From assembly GCA_964345765.1 (NCBI GenBank), contig CAYFSJ010000004.1, positions 1-56,539 on the forward strand: a DNA stretch of 56,539 bases, in the 5' to 3' direction. The translations under genes were made by a program, and so were the position numbers. The DNA is from DUUI01 sp964345765 (GTDB taxonomy: Bacteria; Bacillota_I; Bacilli_A; Erysipelotrichales; Erysipelotrichaceae). Below are positions 1 to 8,348 of the stretch, in pieces; position 1 is the stretch's first letter; every line of letters starts with the position of its first letter. The notes under the pieces are model-generated. The model did not search any database and had not been told where the DNA came from. It was given only the letters and a program-made list of their open reading frames with translations.

Positions 1-68
1 GCTTTCCTGTTGTGCCTAAGATATTGGCATTTCGTATTCTTCTTTATAGACTCTTTAATCTCAACCCT

Positions 69-857
69 TTACATCAATACCACCGTCTCCACATGTGTCA
101 TTAGCGCAAACTCCTCATGACTAATTATGTCATACACTAAATCCCTATCGACATGTCCCTCAATGGTCGTGATGTTTTCTAGGTCTGAATTGTTAGGATC
201 CTCATAGACACAAGTAATTAAGATCGCATCCTCACGCTTAATACTAGCATCATTATATGGGTCGCTCATATCCGCAGCATATTCAATCGGTAAATTCTCA
301 AGCATTTGTGATCCATCCGAATTAAAGTCTGGATAAATCATTTCCTTCTTTAAGGATGTTGACTCATCCTGCAGCTTTTGACAGTGATAGCCTTGAGAGG
401 TGTAATCTGATTGAGCTAATTCTACCGAAATATAATCAGGGATATGCCCAGTAATTGTTCTTTCTATTTGTTCTTCATCGACCAATTGTTGAAAATCAGT
501 CTCTCTATAATCATAAGCTAATGTTTGTTGTAAGAGGTATTTATCAGTATGAAGTTGATAACTAACACCCTTAAGGGTCGAAAAGAAATCGCTCAGCTCT
601 TTGCCTTGTTCTGAAACCACATTCTGATCAATCTCATAGGTATAATGCCAGTTTTCTAAAGTTTCATGTGTTACGATGACATCTTCATCATCTGGATCAT
701 AACTAATTAAAATATATTCTTGAGAATAAGCGCCAGAATTATTCTCACCATCGATAAAGCATTCGATATATTCAAGGTTTGATACTTGAGTTGAATCAGC
801 TTGATTACAAGCACTAATCATTAATAATGACACAAGTAAGATAAACATTTTTTTCAT
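69..857 (-). CDS. Predicted lipoprotein, function unknown
   Basis: 262 residues. The N-terminus has MKK followed by a hydrophobic stretch (about 4-15) and a lipobox I-S-A-C with Cys17 as the likely lipidated residue, so the protein should be anchored outside the membrane. The rest is acidic and hydrophilic with no motif I recognise. It sits downstream of truA but has its own extended -10 box (TGATATAAT, 878-886) in the 35-base gap. No good Shine-Dalgarno precedes the ATG. Lipoprotein nature is seen directly; the role is unknown. Confidence 0.8.
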   Translation of the reverse strand: MKKMFILLVSLLMISACNQADSTQVSNLEYIECFIDGENNSGAYSQEYILISYDPDDEDVIVTHETLENWHYTYEIDQNVVSEQGKELSDFFSTLKGVSYQLHTDKYLLQQTLAYDYRETDFQQLVDEEQIERTITGHIPDYISVELAQSDYTSQGYHCQKLQDESTSLKKEMIYPDFNSDGSQMLENLPIEYAADMSDPYNDASIKREDAILITCVYEDPNNSDLENITTIEGHVDRDLVYDIISHEEFALMTHVETVVLM

Positions 858-877
858 AAAGTTTTCTACTTTTTGAA

Positions 878-886
878 ATTATATCA
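878..886 (-). promoter_or_regulatory. Extended -10 promoter of the lipoprotein gene
   Basis: TGATATAAT read on the minus strand, 20 bases before the lipoprotein ATG at 857. No clear -35 box is seen, which is usual for a TGn-extended -10. Confidence 0.5.
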
Positions 887-892
887 CAAGTG

Positions 893-1648
893 TTATTTAT
901 TTTGATAATCAACATATCCTACTTCTAAGAGCGTTAAGCCTTGAGGTTTAGCTAAATAACTAACTAATGTCTTATCTTTAGCTTCTAAAATACCTAATAA
1001 ATCATTCACTGAGAGTTTTCCATTCGCCACTTCCATTAAGGTCTGGGTCATCATTCGAACCATATAGCGCATAAAACCAGAACCAATAAATGTAATCTTG
1101 ATTTCATCCTCTTCTAATGTAACATCCACCTTATAGATAGTTCTAATTTGATTGGGCATCTCTTCTTTACTATTAGTATTAAAAGAAGAAAAATCATGAG
1201 TCCCAACAAATACTTGAGACGCTTCTTTAAGACGATCAAGATCTAATTTCTTTTGTGTATAAAAGACTTGGTGACGCTTAAAGATATCCACTTCCCCTAT
1301 CCCTATCCGATATTGATAGATTTTATATTTCGCATCTTTACGAGCATGAAAAGAGTCATCAACTATTTCTAAATGCTTAAAGTAAATTGCTTCATGAATC
1401 TGCGCATTGAGCGCTCTTAAATAGGTTTTAATATCTAGGTCTAAGTCTGAATCAAAATGAATGACTTGAGCTAAGGCATTAACACCCTTATCGGTACGGC
1501 CTGAGGCAGTCGCTTTAACAGGCCTTTTATGCATGGTAGATAAGACCTCCTCAATGGCAGATTGAACGCTCAATCCCTCTATTTGGCGCTGCCAGCCTAT
1601 AAAAGAAGAACCATCATAGGCTATGATGGCTTTATAACGTTTATCCAT
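893..1648 (-). CDS. truA: tRNA pseudouridine synthase A
   Basis: TruA converts U38-U40 in the anticodon arm of tRNAs to pseudouridine in the cytoplasm. The 251-residue length fits the family. The catalytic motif G-R-T-D-K-G-V is present with the nucleophile Asp53, and the N-terminal motif Y-D-G-S-S-F-x-G-W-Q-R-Q is typical. The start codon overlaps the ecfT stop (ATGGATAA), indicating translational coupling. Its place right after the ECF transporter genes matches Bacilli. Confidence 0.95.
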   Translation of the reverse strand: MDKRYKAIIAYDGSSFIGWQRQIEGLSVQSAIEEVLSTMHKRPVKATASGRTDKGVNALAQVIHFDSDLDLDIKTYLRALNAQIHEAIYFKHLEIVDDSFHARKDAKYKIYQYRIGIGEVDIFKRHQVFYTQKKLDLDRLKEASQVFVGTHDFSSFNTNSKEEMPNQIRTIYKVDVTLEEDEIKITFIGSGFMRYMVRMMTQTLMEVANGKLSVNDLLGILEAKDKTLVSYLAKPQGLTLLEVGYVDYQNK

Positions 1649-2441
1649 AGATCATCAGTCCAATCACAACCAGTAAAATAACAACCATAATGATTAAGAA
1701 CAGATAATCTCTTTGAACAAGCTTAAGTTGTTTATATCGAGTTCTCTTAGCCCCAGGCGCATAACCTCTAGCCTCCATGGCATCTGCCAAGTCTTCTGCT
1801 CGTTGGAAAGAAGAGACAAAGAGAGGGACAATTAAACTTAGAATTCCAGATACTTTTTCTTTAAAACTACCCTCATCAAAATCAACACCACGAGAGGATT
1901 GTGCCTTCATTATACGTTGTGCTTCTTCAATTAAGGTCGGAATAAATCTTAAAGCAATCGATATCATTAACGCAATTTCATGAGCTGGTACCCCAAATCG
2001 AATTAATGGTTTTAATAAATCTTCAATCCCTAAGGTCATATCCAAAGGTTTAGTCGTTGCCGTTAGAATAGTCGTAACGGTAATCATCAAAATCAGTCTA
2101 ATGGCAATATAAGCTGTTTGAGTAAAAGCTTGGGAATAAATCTTAAATCCAAAGATCTCAAATAGAACTCGACCTTCTCTTAACATTAACGCATTAATAA
2201 CTAATAAGAAAATCATCATAAACAGCATTGGTTTGAACGATTTATAAATATATTTAAATTTTAGTTTTGAGACAATTAACCCTAGAATTAAGACAATGGC
2301 TAAAAAACCATAGCCTAACCATCCACTTGGTAAGAAGATGGCTACCAGCATAATAAACATGCCAACTAACTTAAAGCGTGGATCAATCTTATGCATCCAT
2401 GAGTCAACTGGAATATAGCGTCCTAAAGCGATATTATTCAT
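1641..2441 (-). CDS. ecfT: ECF transporter transmembrane protein EcfT
   Basis: EcfT is the integral membrane scaffold of energy-coupling factor vitamin transporters. It links the two ATPases to substrate-binding S components. The 266-residue protein has several hydrophobic helices. It also carries the paired cytoplasmic coupling motifs S-R-G (in KAQSSRGVDF) and A-R-G (in EARGYAPG) that contact the ATPases. The ATG at 2441 is chosen because AAGGAG lies 7 bases upstream; an upstream in-frame start lacks this. It overlaps the ecfA2 end by 8 bases. No S component is adjacent, as in group II ECF systems. Confidence 0.93.
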   Translation of the reverse strand: MNNIALGRYIPVDSWMHKIDPRFKLVGMFIMLVAIFLPSGWLGYGFLAIVLILGLIVSKLKFKYIYKSFKPMLFMMIFLLVINALMLREGRVLFEIFGFKIYSQAFTQTAYIAIRLILMITVTTILTATTKPLDMTLGIEDLLKPLIRFGVPAHEIALMISIALRFIPTLIEEAQRIMKAQSSRGVDFDEGSFKEKVSGILSLIVPLFVSSFQRAEDLADAMEARGYAPGAKRTRYKQLKLVQRDYLFLIIMVVILLVVIGLMIYG

Positions 2442-3291
2442 AGTCAATCTCCTTGGATATCTCATACACTAATTGATCGAGTGTAGTGACAGAATCACTA
2501 ATATTAAATCCTTTTTTATTTAGCGCTTGTCTAAATTGAATAACTTTAGGCAAAACATTCTGTATTTCTTCCAACAAGCCATCTTGATTAAAAAATTTCT
2601 CTTTCGAATCATGGAAGATAACTTCTCCTTTTTGCATGACCACCACATCATCGGCATAGTCTAAAACATCTTGAAGATCATGAGTAACTAGTATGACACT
2701 CTTGCCTTCTTGTTGTTTGAAACGTTCAAATAAATTCATCATTTGAATTTGACCTTGAGGATCTAAGCCTGCTGTTGGTTCATCACAGACTAAAATATCT
2801 GGGTTAAGTGCTAATATTCCCGCAATTGCTACCCTTCTTTTTTGTCCGCCTGATAAATCCAATGGGGATTGATCATATAGTTCTTCGTCAATATTGACTA
2901 ATTCTAGTGCACGCTTCGCTAGATCTTCAGCTTCTTGAGGAGTTTTTTGAAAATTCAAAGGTCCAAACATAACATCCTTTAGAATCGTTTCCTCAAACAG
3001 CTGAGCTTCAGGAAACTGAAAAACTAAACCGACTTTTTCTCTTAATGCTTTTAGGCCTGTGTTTTTTCGATCTGAATAAACTACTTTATCATCCACAACT
3101 AATTGACCTGAAGTAGGAACTAATAAGGCATTAAGTTGTTGGACCAGGGTTGATTTTCCAGAACCAGTTGCTCCAACAATCGCGGTCATAACACCTTGTC
3201 GAATATTTAAGTTAACATCTTTTAGTGCTAAATAAGCAAAAGGAGTGTTAGGAGAGTATTCATAACTTACATTTTTGAATTGTATTGACAT
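2434..3291 (-). CDS. ecfA2: ECF transporter ATPase EcfA2
   Basis: This is one of two ABC ATPases that power ECF vitamin and metal uptake. Visible in the 285 residues are Walker A G-A-T-G-S-G-K-S-T (40-48), signature L-S-G-G-Q-K-R-R, Walker B I-L-V-C-D-E-P-T and the H-loop V-T-H-D. It overlaps ecfA1 by 25 bases and ecfT by 8, so the three are one coupled operon. Assignment as A2 rather than A1 rests on gene order (A1-A2-T) and resemblance to the Bacillus proteins. Confidence 0.92.
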   Translation of the reverse strand: MSIQFKNVSYEYSPNTPFAYLALKDVNLNIRQGVMTAIVGATGSGKSTLVQQLNALLVPTSGQLVVDDKVVYSDRKNTGLKALREKVGLVFQFPEAQLFEETILKDVMFGPLNFQKTPQEAEDLAKRALELVNIDEELYDQSPLDLSGGQKRRVAIAGILALNPDILVCDEPTAGLDPQGQIQMMNLFERFKQQEGKSVILVTHDLQDVLDYADDVVVMQKGEVIFHDSKEKFFNQDGLLEEIQNVLPKVIQFRQALNKKGFNISDSVTTLDQLVYEISKEIDYE

Positions 3292-4100
3292 AATTCCTCC
3301 ACAATTAAATCCTCATCTAAAGGATTACTTACTTCGATTCCATTGTCTAAAAGAAGTTTGGCTAATTTGACACTAAAAGGAACATCGAGTTGAATATCGA
3401 CTAATTCCTTTTCTAAAACTAATATATCGGATGGCTCATCATCAAATTTAATGATGCCATCATTCATTACGATTACTTGATCACTGATGGATACTTCTTC
3501 AATATCGTGAGTGATAGAGATAATGGTCATATCATGACGCTCATGAAGGCGATGCACTAAGTCATTGATTTCTTTTTTACCAGCAGGATCGAGCATAGCC
3601 GTAGCTTCATCAAGAATTAAGATTTCGGGTGCCATAGCCAAAACTCCTGCAATGGCAACACGTTGTTTCTGTCCACCAGATAGTTTGGTCGGTTCATGGT
3701 CAAGAAATTCTTCCATGTTTACTTCTTTGGCAAAAAAGTTAATAATTGAATCCATCCCTTCTGGTTCAATCTGATGATTTTCAAGACCAAAAGCGATATC
3801 ATCTCTTACCGTAGAACCAATAAATTGGTTATCTGGGTTTTGAAACACTATCGCAACTTTTTTACGAATGTCATAGACATTGTCTTGAGTTATTTCTTGT
3901 CCATCTATTTTAATTGAGCCTGATTCTTTTTCTAGTAAACCAACCAATAACTTGGCGATGGTGGATTTACCCGAACCATTATGACCAATAATGGTTGTAT
4001 AGCTTCCTTTTTCAATGCTGAAACTAATTCCTTTAATGGTTTTATCTGTTTCTTCAGGTTCATAAGTGAAGACTAAATCTCTTACTTCAATTTGTGCCAT
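3267..4100 (-). CDS. ecfA1: ECF transporter ATPase EcfA1
   Basis: First ATPase of the energy-coupling factor module, acting as a heterodimer with EcfA2 on the inner face of the membrane. Walker A G-H-N-G-S-G-K-S-T lies at 39-47, followed by signature K-L-S-G-G-Q-K-Q-R, Walker B I-L-I-L-D-E-A-T and switch His in I-T-H-D-I. Length 277 is normal. It leads the ecfA1-ecfA2-ecfT-truA run and is preceded by a hairpin at 4120-4145 that may separate it from the upstream small gene. Confidence 0.93.
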   Translation of the reverse strand: MAQIEVRDLVFTYEPEETDKTIKGISFSIEKGSYTTIIGHNGSGKSTIAKLLVGLLEKESGSIKIDGQEITQDNVYDIRKKVAIVFQNPDNQFIGSTVRDDIAFGLENHQIEPEGMDSIINFFAKEVNMEEFLDHEPTKLSGGQKQRVAIAGVLAMAPEILILDEATAMLDPAGKKEINDLVHRLHERHDMTIISITHDIEEVSISDQVIVMNDGIIKFDDEPSDILVLEKELVDIQLDVPFSVKLAKLLLDNGIEVSNPLDEDLIVEELCQYNSKM

Positions 4101-4119
4101 TACTACCTCTTCTCACTAA

Positions 4120-4145
4120 AATGACAATCATCTCTGATTGTCATT
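4120..4145 (-). terminator. Hairpin between the small membrane gene and ecfA1
   Basis: An 11-bp perfect inverted repeat (AATGACAATCA with its complement) has a 4-base loop and, in the minus direction, is followed by a short TTTT. The U-run is weak, so it may be only a partial terminator or an mRNA 3'-end stabiliser. Confidence 0.55.
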
Positions 4146-4170
4146 TCGCCTTTAACTATAATGTTATAGA

Positions 4171-4398
4171 TTAAAGTTCTTCAACTTGCTCAGCAACTTC
4201 TCTTTCAACTTTTTCAAGTTTTGTTTCTACATTAGCAAGTACTGAATCAATGTGTGCTCCAACATCATCAATTAGATTATGAATTTGACTATCTAATTTG
4301 AGAATGAATTCATCACCTGCTTCTTTACGACGATTATACTCGTTATAAGCTAAATAACCAATTCCTGCTGCAGCAGCTAATCCTAATAATTTTTTCAT
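4171..4398 (-). CDS. Small membrane-anchored protein, YtxH-like
   Basis: A 75-residue protein. Residues 1-18 form a Gly/Ala-rich hydrophobic helix (LLGLAAAAGIGYLAYN), followed by a charged, probably coiled-coil tail rich in Glu, Lys and Val. This layout resembles small YtxH-type stress proteins, but similarity is by architecture only. GAGG lies 8 bases before the ATG, and an extended -10 (TGTTAAAAT) precedes it, so it may be transcribed alone. Function unknown. Confidence 0.7.
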   Translation of the reverse strand: MKKLLGLAAAAGIGYLAYNEYNRRKEAGDEFILKLDSQIHNLIDDVGAHIDSVLANVETKLEKVEREVAEQVEEL

Positions 4399-4480
4399 AT
4401 TGTAGTCCTCACTTTCTTACGAATATTTTAACATACTCTATGACCACTTAAAAGCGATTAACTAACTGATTGGAGACTTT

Positions 4481-5038
4481 TTACAAGCTTATCTTTAAGA
4501 TTCCATCTCCAACATCAAAGATTTCAGTACTATATTTTGTATCATTTTGGACAGTTTCAATAAACTGTCTCATCTTCATAACCATTGAATATTTATTCTT
4601 TTGATGCTTAATTAATTCTGGATTTTTGACATAACCATGAAAATGAACATTATCAACAAAGATTAGTCCGGATTCTTTTAAGTATGGTAAAAACCGATCT
4701 AAGAATTTTAAGTTTTGAGCTTTGGCCGCATCAAAGATAATAACATCAAATTGTTTATTTGGTGTATATTCTAAAGCATCGATATTGACAAGCTCTATTT
4801 GATCATAATCTGCTAGATTTTGTTTCGCCTCCATTGCTCGAAGATCATCACGCTCAATGGTAATGATGTCTACTTGTTTGTGGCTGGCAATGTAAATGCT
4901 TGAATAGCCAACACAGGCGCCAATTTCTAGTATTTGATCCCCATCTTTAATATATTCAATGATTTTATCGAGTGACTCATCTTCCATAATGGGGTAGTGT
5001 TTGTTTTTACACTCGATTCTAAATTTCTTTAAATCCAT
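4481..5038 (-). CDS. SAM-dependent O-methyltransferase family protein
   Basis: Class I Rossmann methyltransferase of the TrmR/YrrM-like O-methyltransferase family (COG4122). Motif I is I-L-E-I-G-A-C-V-G-Y-S, motif II contains the acidic E-R-D, and the metal-site region reads D-V-I-I-F-D-A-A-K. At 185 residues it is shorter than the usual ~210, missing part of the N-terminal helix. No Shine-Dalgarno precedes the ATG: the U-run of the rplQ terminator ends 2 bases before it. Substrate is probably a tRNA wobble uridine if it is TrmR-like, but this is not proven. Confidence 0.8.
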   Translation of the reverse strand: MDLKKFRIECKNKHYPIMEDESLDKIIEYIKDGDQILEIGACVGYSSIYIASHKQVDIITIERDDLRAMEAKQNLADYDQIELVNIDALEYTPNKQFDVIIFDAAKAQNLKFLDRFLPYLKESGLIFVDNVHFHGYVKNPELIKHQKNKYSMVMKMRQFIETVQNDTKYSTEIFDVGDGILKISL

Positions 5039-5040
5039 AG

Positions 5041-5063
5041 AAAAAAAGCGGTACTAGACCGCT
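5041..5063 (-). terminator. Rho-independent terminator after rplQ
   Basis: Stem AGCGGT/ACCGCT with a 5-base loop is followed by seven T in the minus direction. It ends the S10-spc-alpha transcript immediately before the methyltransferase start codon. Confidence 0.88.
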
Positions 5064-5064
5064 C

Positions 5065-5421
5065 TTAGACAAATTCAATTACAGCCATTGGCGCCCCGTC
5101 TCCGCGGCGTTGAACTGTTTTGTTTACTCTTGTATACCCACCACTGCGATCAGTGTACTTAGGTCCGATTTCATCAAAGAGTTTTTGAAGTGCTGTTTGA
5201 CCTTCATCATCTTTGACATTAAATAAGATTTGAGCTGCTTGACGACGAGCATGCAAATCATTACGTTTCGCAAGAGTCACTAATTTATCGGCAACAGTAC
5301 GTAGTTCCAACGCTCTATGTTGAGTCGTTGTGATAGAACCATTCATCACAAGAGATGTGACTAGGTTACGTAACATTGCTTTTCGGTGTGCTGAATCAAC
5401 ACCTAGTTTACGATTTCTCAT
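5065..5421 (-). CDS. rplQ: 50S ribosomal protein L17
   Basis: L17, a structural protein of the large subunit, 118 residues. The N-terminus M-R-N-R-K-L-G-V-D-S-A-H-R-K-A-M and the C-terminal R-R-G-D-G-A-P-M-A are family hallmarks. It is the last gene of the alpha operon, 15 bases after rpoA and directly before a strong terminator. Confidence 0.97.
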   Translation of the reverse strand: MRNRKLGVDSAHRKAMLRNLVTSLVMNGSITTTQHRALELRTVADKLVTLAKRNDLHARRQAAQILFNVKDDEGQTALQKLFDEIGPKYTDRSGGYTRVNKTVQRRGDGAPMAVIEFV

Positions 5422-5436
5422 CTGTGTTCCTCCTCT

Positions 5437-6402
5437 TTACTTTTGGTCACCTTTAAATGTAAGGCCCAAGTCATCTAATTTATCTTTAACTTCTTTTAAT
5501 GATTTCTTTCCTAAGTTACGGACTTTCATCATTTCATCTTCAGTTTTTTGAGTTAATTCTTCTACTGTTTGAATACCAGCACGTTTTAGACAATTGTATG
5601 AACGGACAGATAGGTCTAAGTCCTCAATCATCATTGTTGCTTTTGGTTTTTCAGATCCTTCCACAGATTCTTTAATAATCGATTCATCTTCTACTAAGTT
5701 TTCTTCTAATTCCATAATTAATGAGAAGTAGTCACTTAGAATTTTCGAAGCTAATGCTAAAGCTTTTTGTGGTTTGATTGACTCATCGGTCCACACTTCG
5801 ATTTCTAATGAATCAAATTGAGTGTTTGTCCCAACACGAGTTGGACTTACTTGATAAGCACAACGTTTAATTGGGGTATAGATCGAATCAGTATAGATGG
5901 TGCCAAATCCTTGAGATAGTTCTTTGTACAAGTTTTTATTAGTAACCTGTGAAACATATCCACGACCATTGTGAGCTTTCATTTCCATCTCTAAAGTTCC
6001 GCCCTCAGCAAGGTTTGCGATGACTAAATCTTTATTGATCACTTTCACTCCGGCTGGAAGTACTATATCACTTGCTTTAACAACCTTTGGACCTTTTTCA
6101 GACACACGTAAGGTATGTGTCTCATCATCATCATCAATAGTTAGAATTAAATCCTTAACGTTAAGAAGAATTTCAGTGACATCTTCTTTAACGCCAGGCA
6201 ATGAAGAGAATTCGTGTTGAACTCCATCAATTTTTAAAGAGTAGACAGCAGCACCTGGAAGTGAAGAAAGAAGAACTCTTCTTAATGCATTTCCTAAAGT
6301 ATTACCAAACCCTTTTTCGAGAGGTTCAATGACAAATTTTCCATAATTATTCTGTTCATCTTTGGCGATGATTTCAAATGTAGCACGTTCAAATTGTTGC
6401 AT
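5437..6402 (-). CDS. rpoA: RNA polymerase subunit alpha
   Basis: Alpha dimer scaffolds RNA polymerase assembly and contacts activators and UP elements through its C-terminal domain. The N-terminal domain (about 1-230) contains G-N-T-L-G-N-A-L-R-R-V-L-L-S-S. The alphaCTD is visible as L-D-L-S-V-R-S-Y-N-C-L-K-R-A-G and the N-L-G-K-K-S-L-K-E-V helix. The start at 6402 gives 321 residues and is chosen because GGAGG precedes it; the ATG 15 bases upstream contains that GGAGG inside its own codons. It lies between rpsK and rplQ as in other Firmicutes. Confidence 0.97.
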   Translation of the reverse strand: MQQFERATFEIIAKDEQNNYGKFVIEPLEKGFGNTLGNALRRVLLSSLPGAAVYSLKIDGVQHEFSSLPGVKEDVTEILLNVKDLILTIDDDDETHTLRVSEKGPKVVKASDIVLPAGVKVINKDLVIANLAEGGTLEMEMKAHNGRGYVSQVTNKNLYKELSQGFGTIYTDSIYTPIKRCAYQVSPTRVGTNTQFDSLEIEVWTDESIKPQKALALASKILSDYFSLIMELEENLVEDESIIKESVEGSEKPKATMMIEDLDLSVRSYNCLKRAGIQTVEELTQKTEDEMMKVRNLGKKSLKEVKDKLDDLGLTFKGDQK

Positions 6403-6439
6403 AACTATTCCCTCCATTTACAAATTTAATTGGCATTAA

Positions 6440-6838
6440 TTATCCACGAGGTCGTTTTGGTGGACGACATCCATTATGTGGAATAGGTGTGTTGTCATTA
6501 ATAACACTAATATCTAACCCTGCCGTTTGTAATGAACGAACAGCTGCTTCACGTCCAGGACCAGGTCCTTTAACGGAAACTTCTACTGATTTCATCCCAT
6601 GTTCAACTGCTGCTTTTGCTGCAGCTTCACCAGCTAATTGTGCTGCGAATGGAGTTGATTTACGAGATCCTTTATATCCTAGTGCACCAGCACTTGACCA
6701 AGCAACAACATTTCCTGCTTCATCAGTGATAGTCACGATGGTGTTGTTAAATGTTGAATGAATGTGCGCAACACCTTTCGCAATATTCTTACGGGCACGA
6801 CGTCTACGAGTCGTTCTACCTTTTTGTTGTTTTGCCAT
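6440..6838 (-). CDS. rpsK: 30S ribosomal protein S11
   Basis: S11 lies on the small-subunit platform near the E site. The 132 residues include G-V-A-H-I-H-S-T-F-N-N-T-I-V-T-I and the C-terminal P-H-N-G-C-R-P-P-K-R-P-R, both conserved. It has a basic N-terminal arm. Cotranscribed with rpsM (12-base gap) and rpoA. Confidence 0.97.
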   Translation of the reverse strand: MAKQQKGRTTRRRRARKNIAKGVAHIHSTFNNTIVTITDEAGNVVAWSSAGALGYKGSRKSTPFAAQLAGEAAAKAAVEHGMKSVEVSVKGPGPGREAAVRSLQTAGLDISVINDNTPIPHNGCRPPKRPRG

Positions 6839-6850
6839 TATTAGTACCCC

Positions 6851-7216
6851 CTATTTCTTCTTATTAGCGACCGTACGTCTTGGTCCCTTACGAGTACGTG
6901 CATTGGTTCTTGTTCTTTGTCCACGAACTGGAAGTCCACGACGGTGACGAATTCCACGGTATGAACCGATTTCCATTAAACGCTTAACGTTTAATGATTC
7001 TTCACGGCGAAGATCCCCTTCAGTTCTAATTGTGTTAACGACATTACGAATTTCGTTAACTTGTTCATCGCTTAAATCTTTAACGCGAATATTTCTATCA
7101 ATTCCTGCTTGTTCTAAAATACTTTGTGATGTTGATAATCCGATACCATAAATATAAGTAAGGGAAATTTCAACACGTTTATTACGTGGGATATCCACTC
7201 CTGCTATACGAGCCAT
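6851..7216 (-). CDS. rpsM: 30S ribosomal protein S13
   Basis: S13 sits in the 30S head and contacts P-site tRNA and the 50S bridge B1. The 121 residues begin M-A-R-I-A-G-V-D-I-P and end in the basic tail that reaches the P-site tRNA (T-R-K-G-P-R-R-T). Normal length; preceded by a good ribosome-binding site and by rpmJ at 15 bases. Confidence 0.97.
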   Translation of the reverse strand: MARIAGVDIPRNKRVEISLTYIYGIGLSTSQSILEQAGIDRNIRVKDLSDEQVNEIRNVVNTIRTEGDLRREESLNVKRLMEIGSYRGIRHRRGLPVRGQRTRTNARTRKGPRRTVANKKK

Positions 7217-7231
7217 AATTTTTTCTCCTTC

Positions 7232-7345
7232 TTATCCTTGTCTTTGTTTGTGTTTAGGATTTTCACAAATTACCATGACGCGACCTTTACGTTTAATGAC
7301 GCGACATTTATCACAAATAGGTTTTACTGATGGTCTAACTTTCAT
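7232..7345 (-). CDS. rpmJ: 50S ribosomal protein L36
   Basis: A 37-residue protein encoded between infA and rpsM. It begins M-K-V-R-P-S-V-K-P and has the zinc ligands C-D-K-C-R and a later C-E-N-P-K-H, so it is the zinc-binding (C+) form of L36. Start ATG at 7345 has AAAGGAG upstream; stop TAA at 7232. Its place in the infA-rpmJ-rpsM order confirms it. Confidence 0.96.
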   Translation of the reverse strand: MKVRPSVKPICDKCRVIKRKGRVMVICENPKHKQRQG

Positions 7346-7362
7346 TGTGTTTTCTCCTTTAA

Positions 7363-7581
7363 CTATTTATGTCTGAATGTAATGCGGCCACGTGTTAAAT
7401 CATACGGGGAAATTTCCACCGTGACACGGTCACCTGGTAAAATGCGAATGTAATGCATACGGATTTTACCAGAAACGTGAGCCAAGATCTCGTGTCCATT
7501 AGGTAATTCTACCTTAAATTGAGCATTAGGAAGTGTATCGACGATGACCCCTTCCATTTCAATAACGTCTTGTTTTGCCAT
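7363..7581 (-). CDS. infA: Translation initiation factor IF-1
   Basis: IF-1 binds the 30S A site during initiation. The 72 residues form an S1/OB fold with M-A-K-Q-D-V-I-E-M-E-G and the conserved I-R-I-L-P-G-D-R-V-T-V-E-I-S-P-Y-D-L. Its ATG overlaps the map stop codon (TAATG), a coupling arrangement. Length is exactly as in Bacillus. Confidence 0.97.
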   Translation of the reverse strand: MAKQDVIEMEGVIVDTLPNAQFKVELPNGHEILAHVSGKIRMHYIRILPGDRVTVEISPYDLTRGRITFRHK

Positions 7582-8348
7582 TAATGTTCCTCCTGTTTGT
7601 TAGTAGTTGTTAGAATTTCACAGCCATCTTTTGTGACAACTATTGTGTGTTCATAATGAGCCGTTAACGACTTATCTTTACTAATTACAGTCCAATTATC
7701 ACGCAAAACTTTAGTGAACGGTTTACCGGCTTGAACCATTGGTTCAATGCAGATAGTCATTCCTTCTTTCAGAAGAACTCCTTTATTAGGCTGACCATCA
7801 TTGAAAATAGCTGGATCTTCATGAAGATTTCTACCTATGCCATGTCCTGTGTAATCCATTGGAATTCCATAACCAAATTGTTTGATATAAGATCCAATCG
7901 CATGAGACACAGTCCCTAGATGAACATTTGGTGCAACTTGTTCAATTCCTTTATACAAGGCATCATGAGTTACTTGCATCAACTGTTTCGCTTCATCACT
8001 AACTTCTCCCACAGCAAATGTCCATGCGCCATCGCCATGATATCCTTTGTAATTAGCACCCACATCTATGGTAATAATATCACCACTTTTGAGAATAACA
8101 CTCTTACTTGGAATGCCATGAACTAACTCTTCATTGACTGAGGAACAAATCGAGCCTGAGAAACCTTGGTACCCCTTAAAACTTGGGGTAGCATCATATG
8201 AACGAATTGTCTTTTCACAGATTTTATCAAGTTCATACGTGCTAACGCCCGGTTTAATATAAGGTTCTACGACTTCGAGTGTTTTAGCAACAATCCACCC
8301 GGCTTGTCTCATTAATTCAATTTCTCTAGCAGATTTATTAGTGATCAT
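7581..8348 (-). CDS. map: Methionine aminopeptidase, type I
   Basis: Removes the N-terminal Met of new proteins. 255 residues, type Ia without an N-terminal extension. Metal-site signatures are visible: I-T-I-D-V-G and G-Y-H-G-D-G for the two Asp ligands, T-G-H-G-I-G for the His, and C-I-E-P-M and H-Y-E-H-T for the Glu ligands. It overlaps adk by 11 bases and infA by 1, so secY-adk-map-infA form a tightly coupled set. Confidence 0.96.
   Translation of the reverse strand: MITNKSAREIELMRQAGWIVAKTLEVVEPYIKPGVSTYELDKICEKTIRSYDATPSFKGYQGFSGSICSSVNEELVHGIPSKSVILKSGDIITIDVGANYKGYHGDGAWTFAVGEVSDEAKQLMQVTHDALYKGIEQVAPNVHLGTVSHAIGSYIKQFGYGIPMDYTGHGIGRNLHEDPAIFNDGQPNKGVLLKEGMTICIEPMVQAGKPFTKVLRDNWTVISKDKSLTAHYEHTIVVTKDGCEILTTTNKQEEH

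Noticed and set aside
1..104. Open plus-strand frame from the left edge to a TAG at 102-104, overlapping the lipoprotein 3' end
   Set aside because: Only about 33 codons are visible, there is no start or recognisable motif, and codon choice is not clearly like the neighbours. It could be the tail of a convergent gene but cannot be supported.
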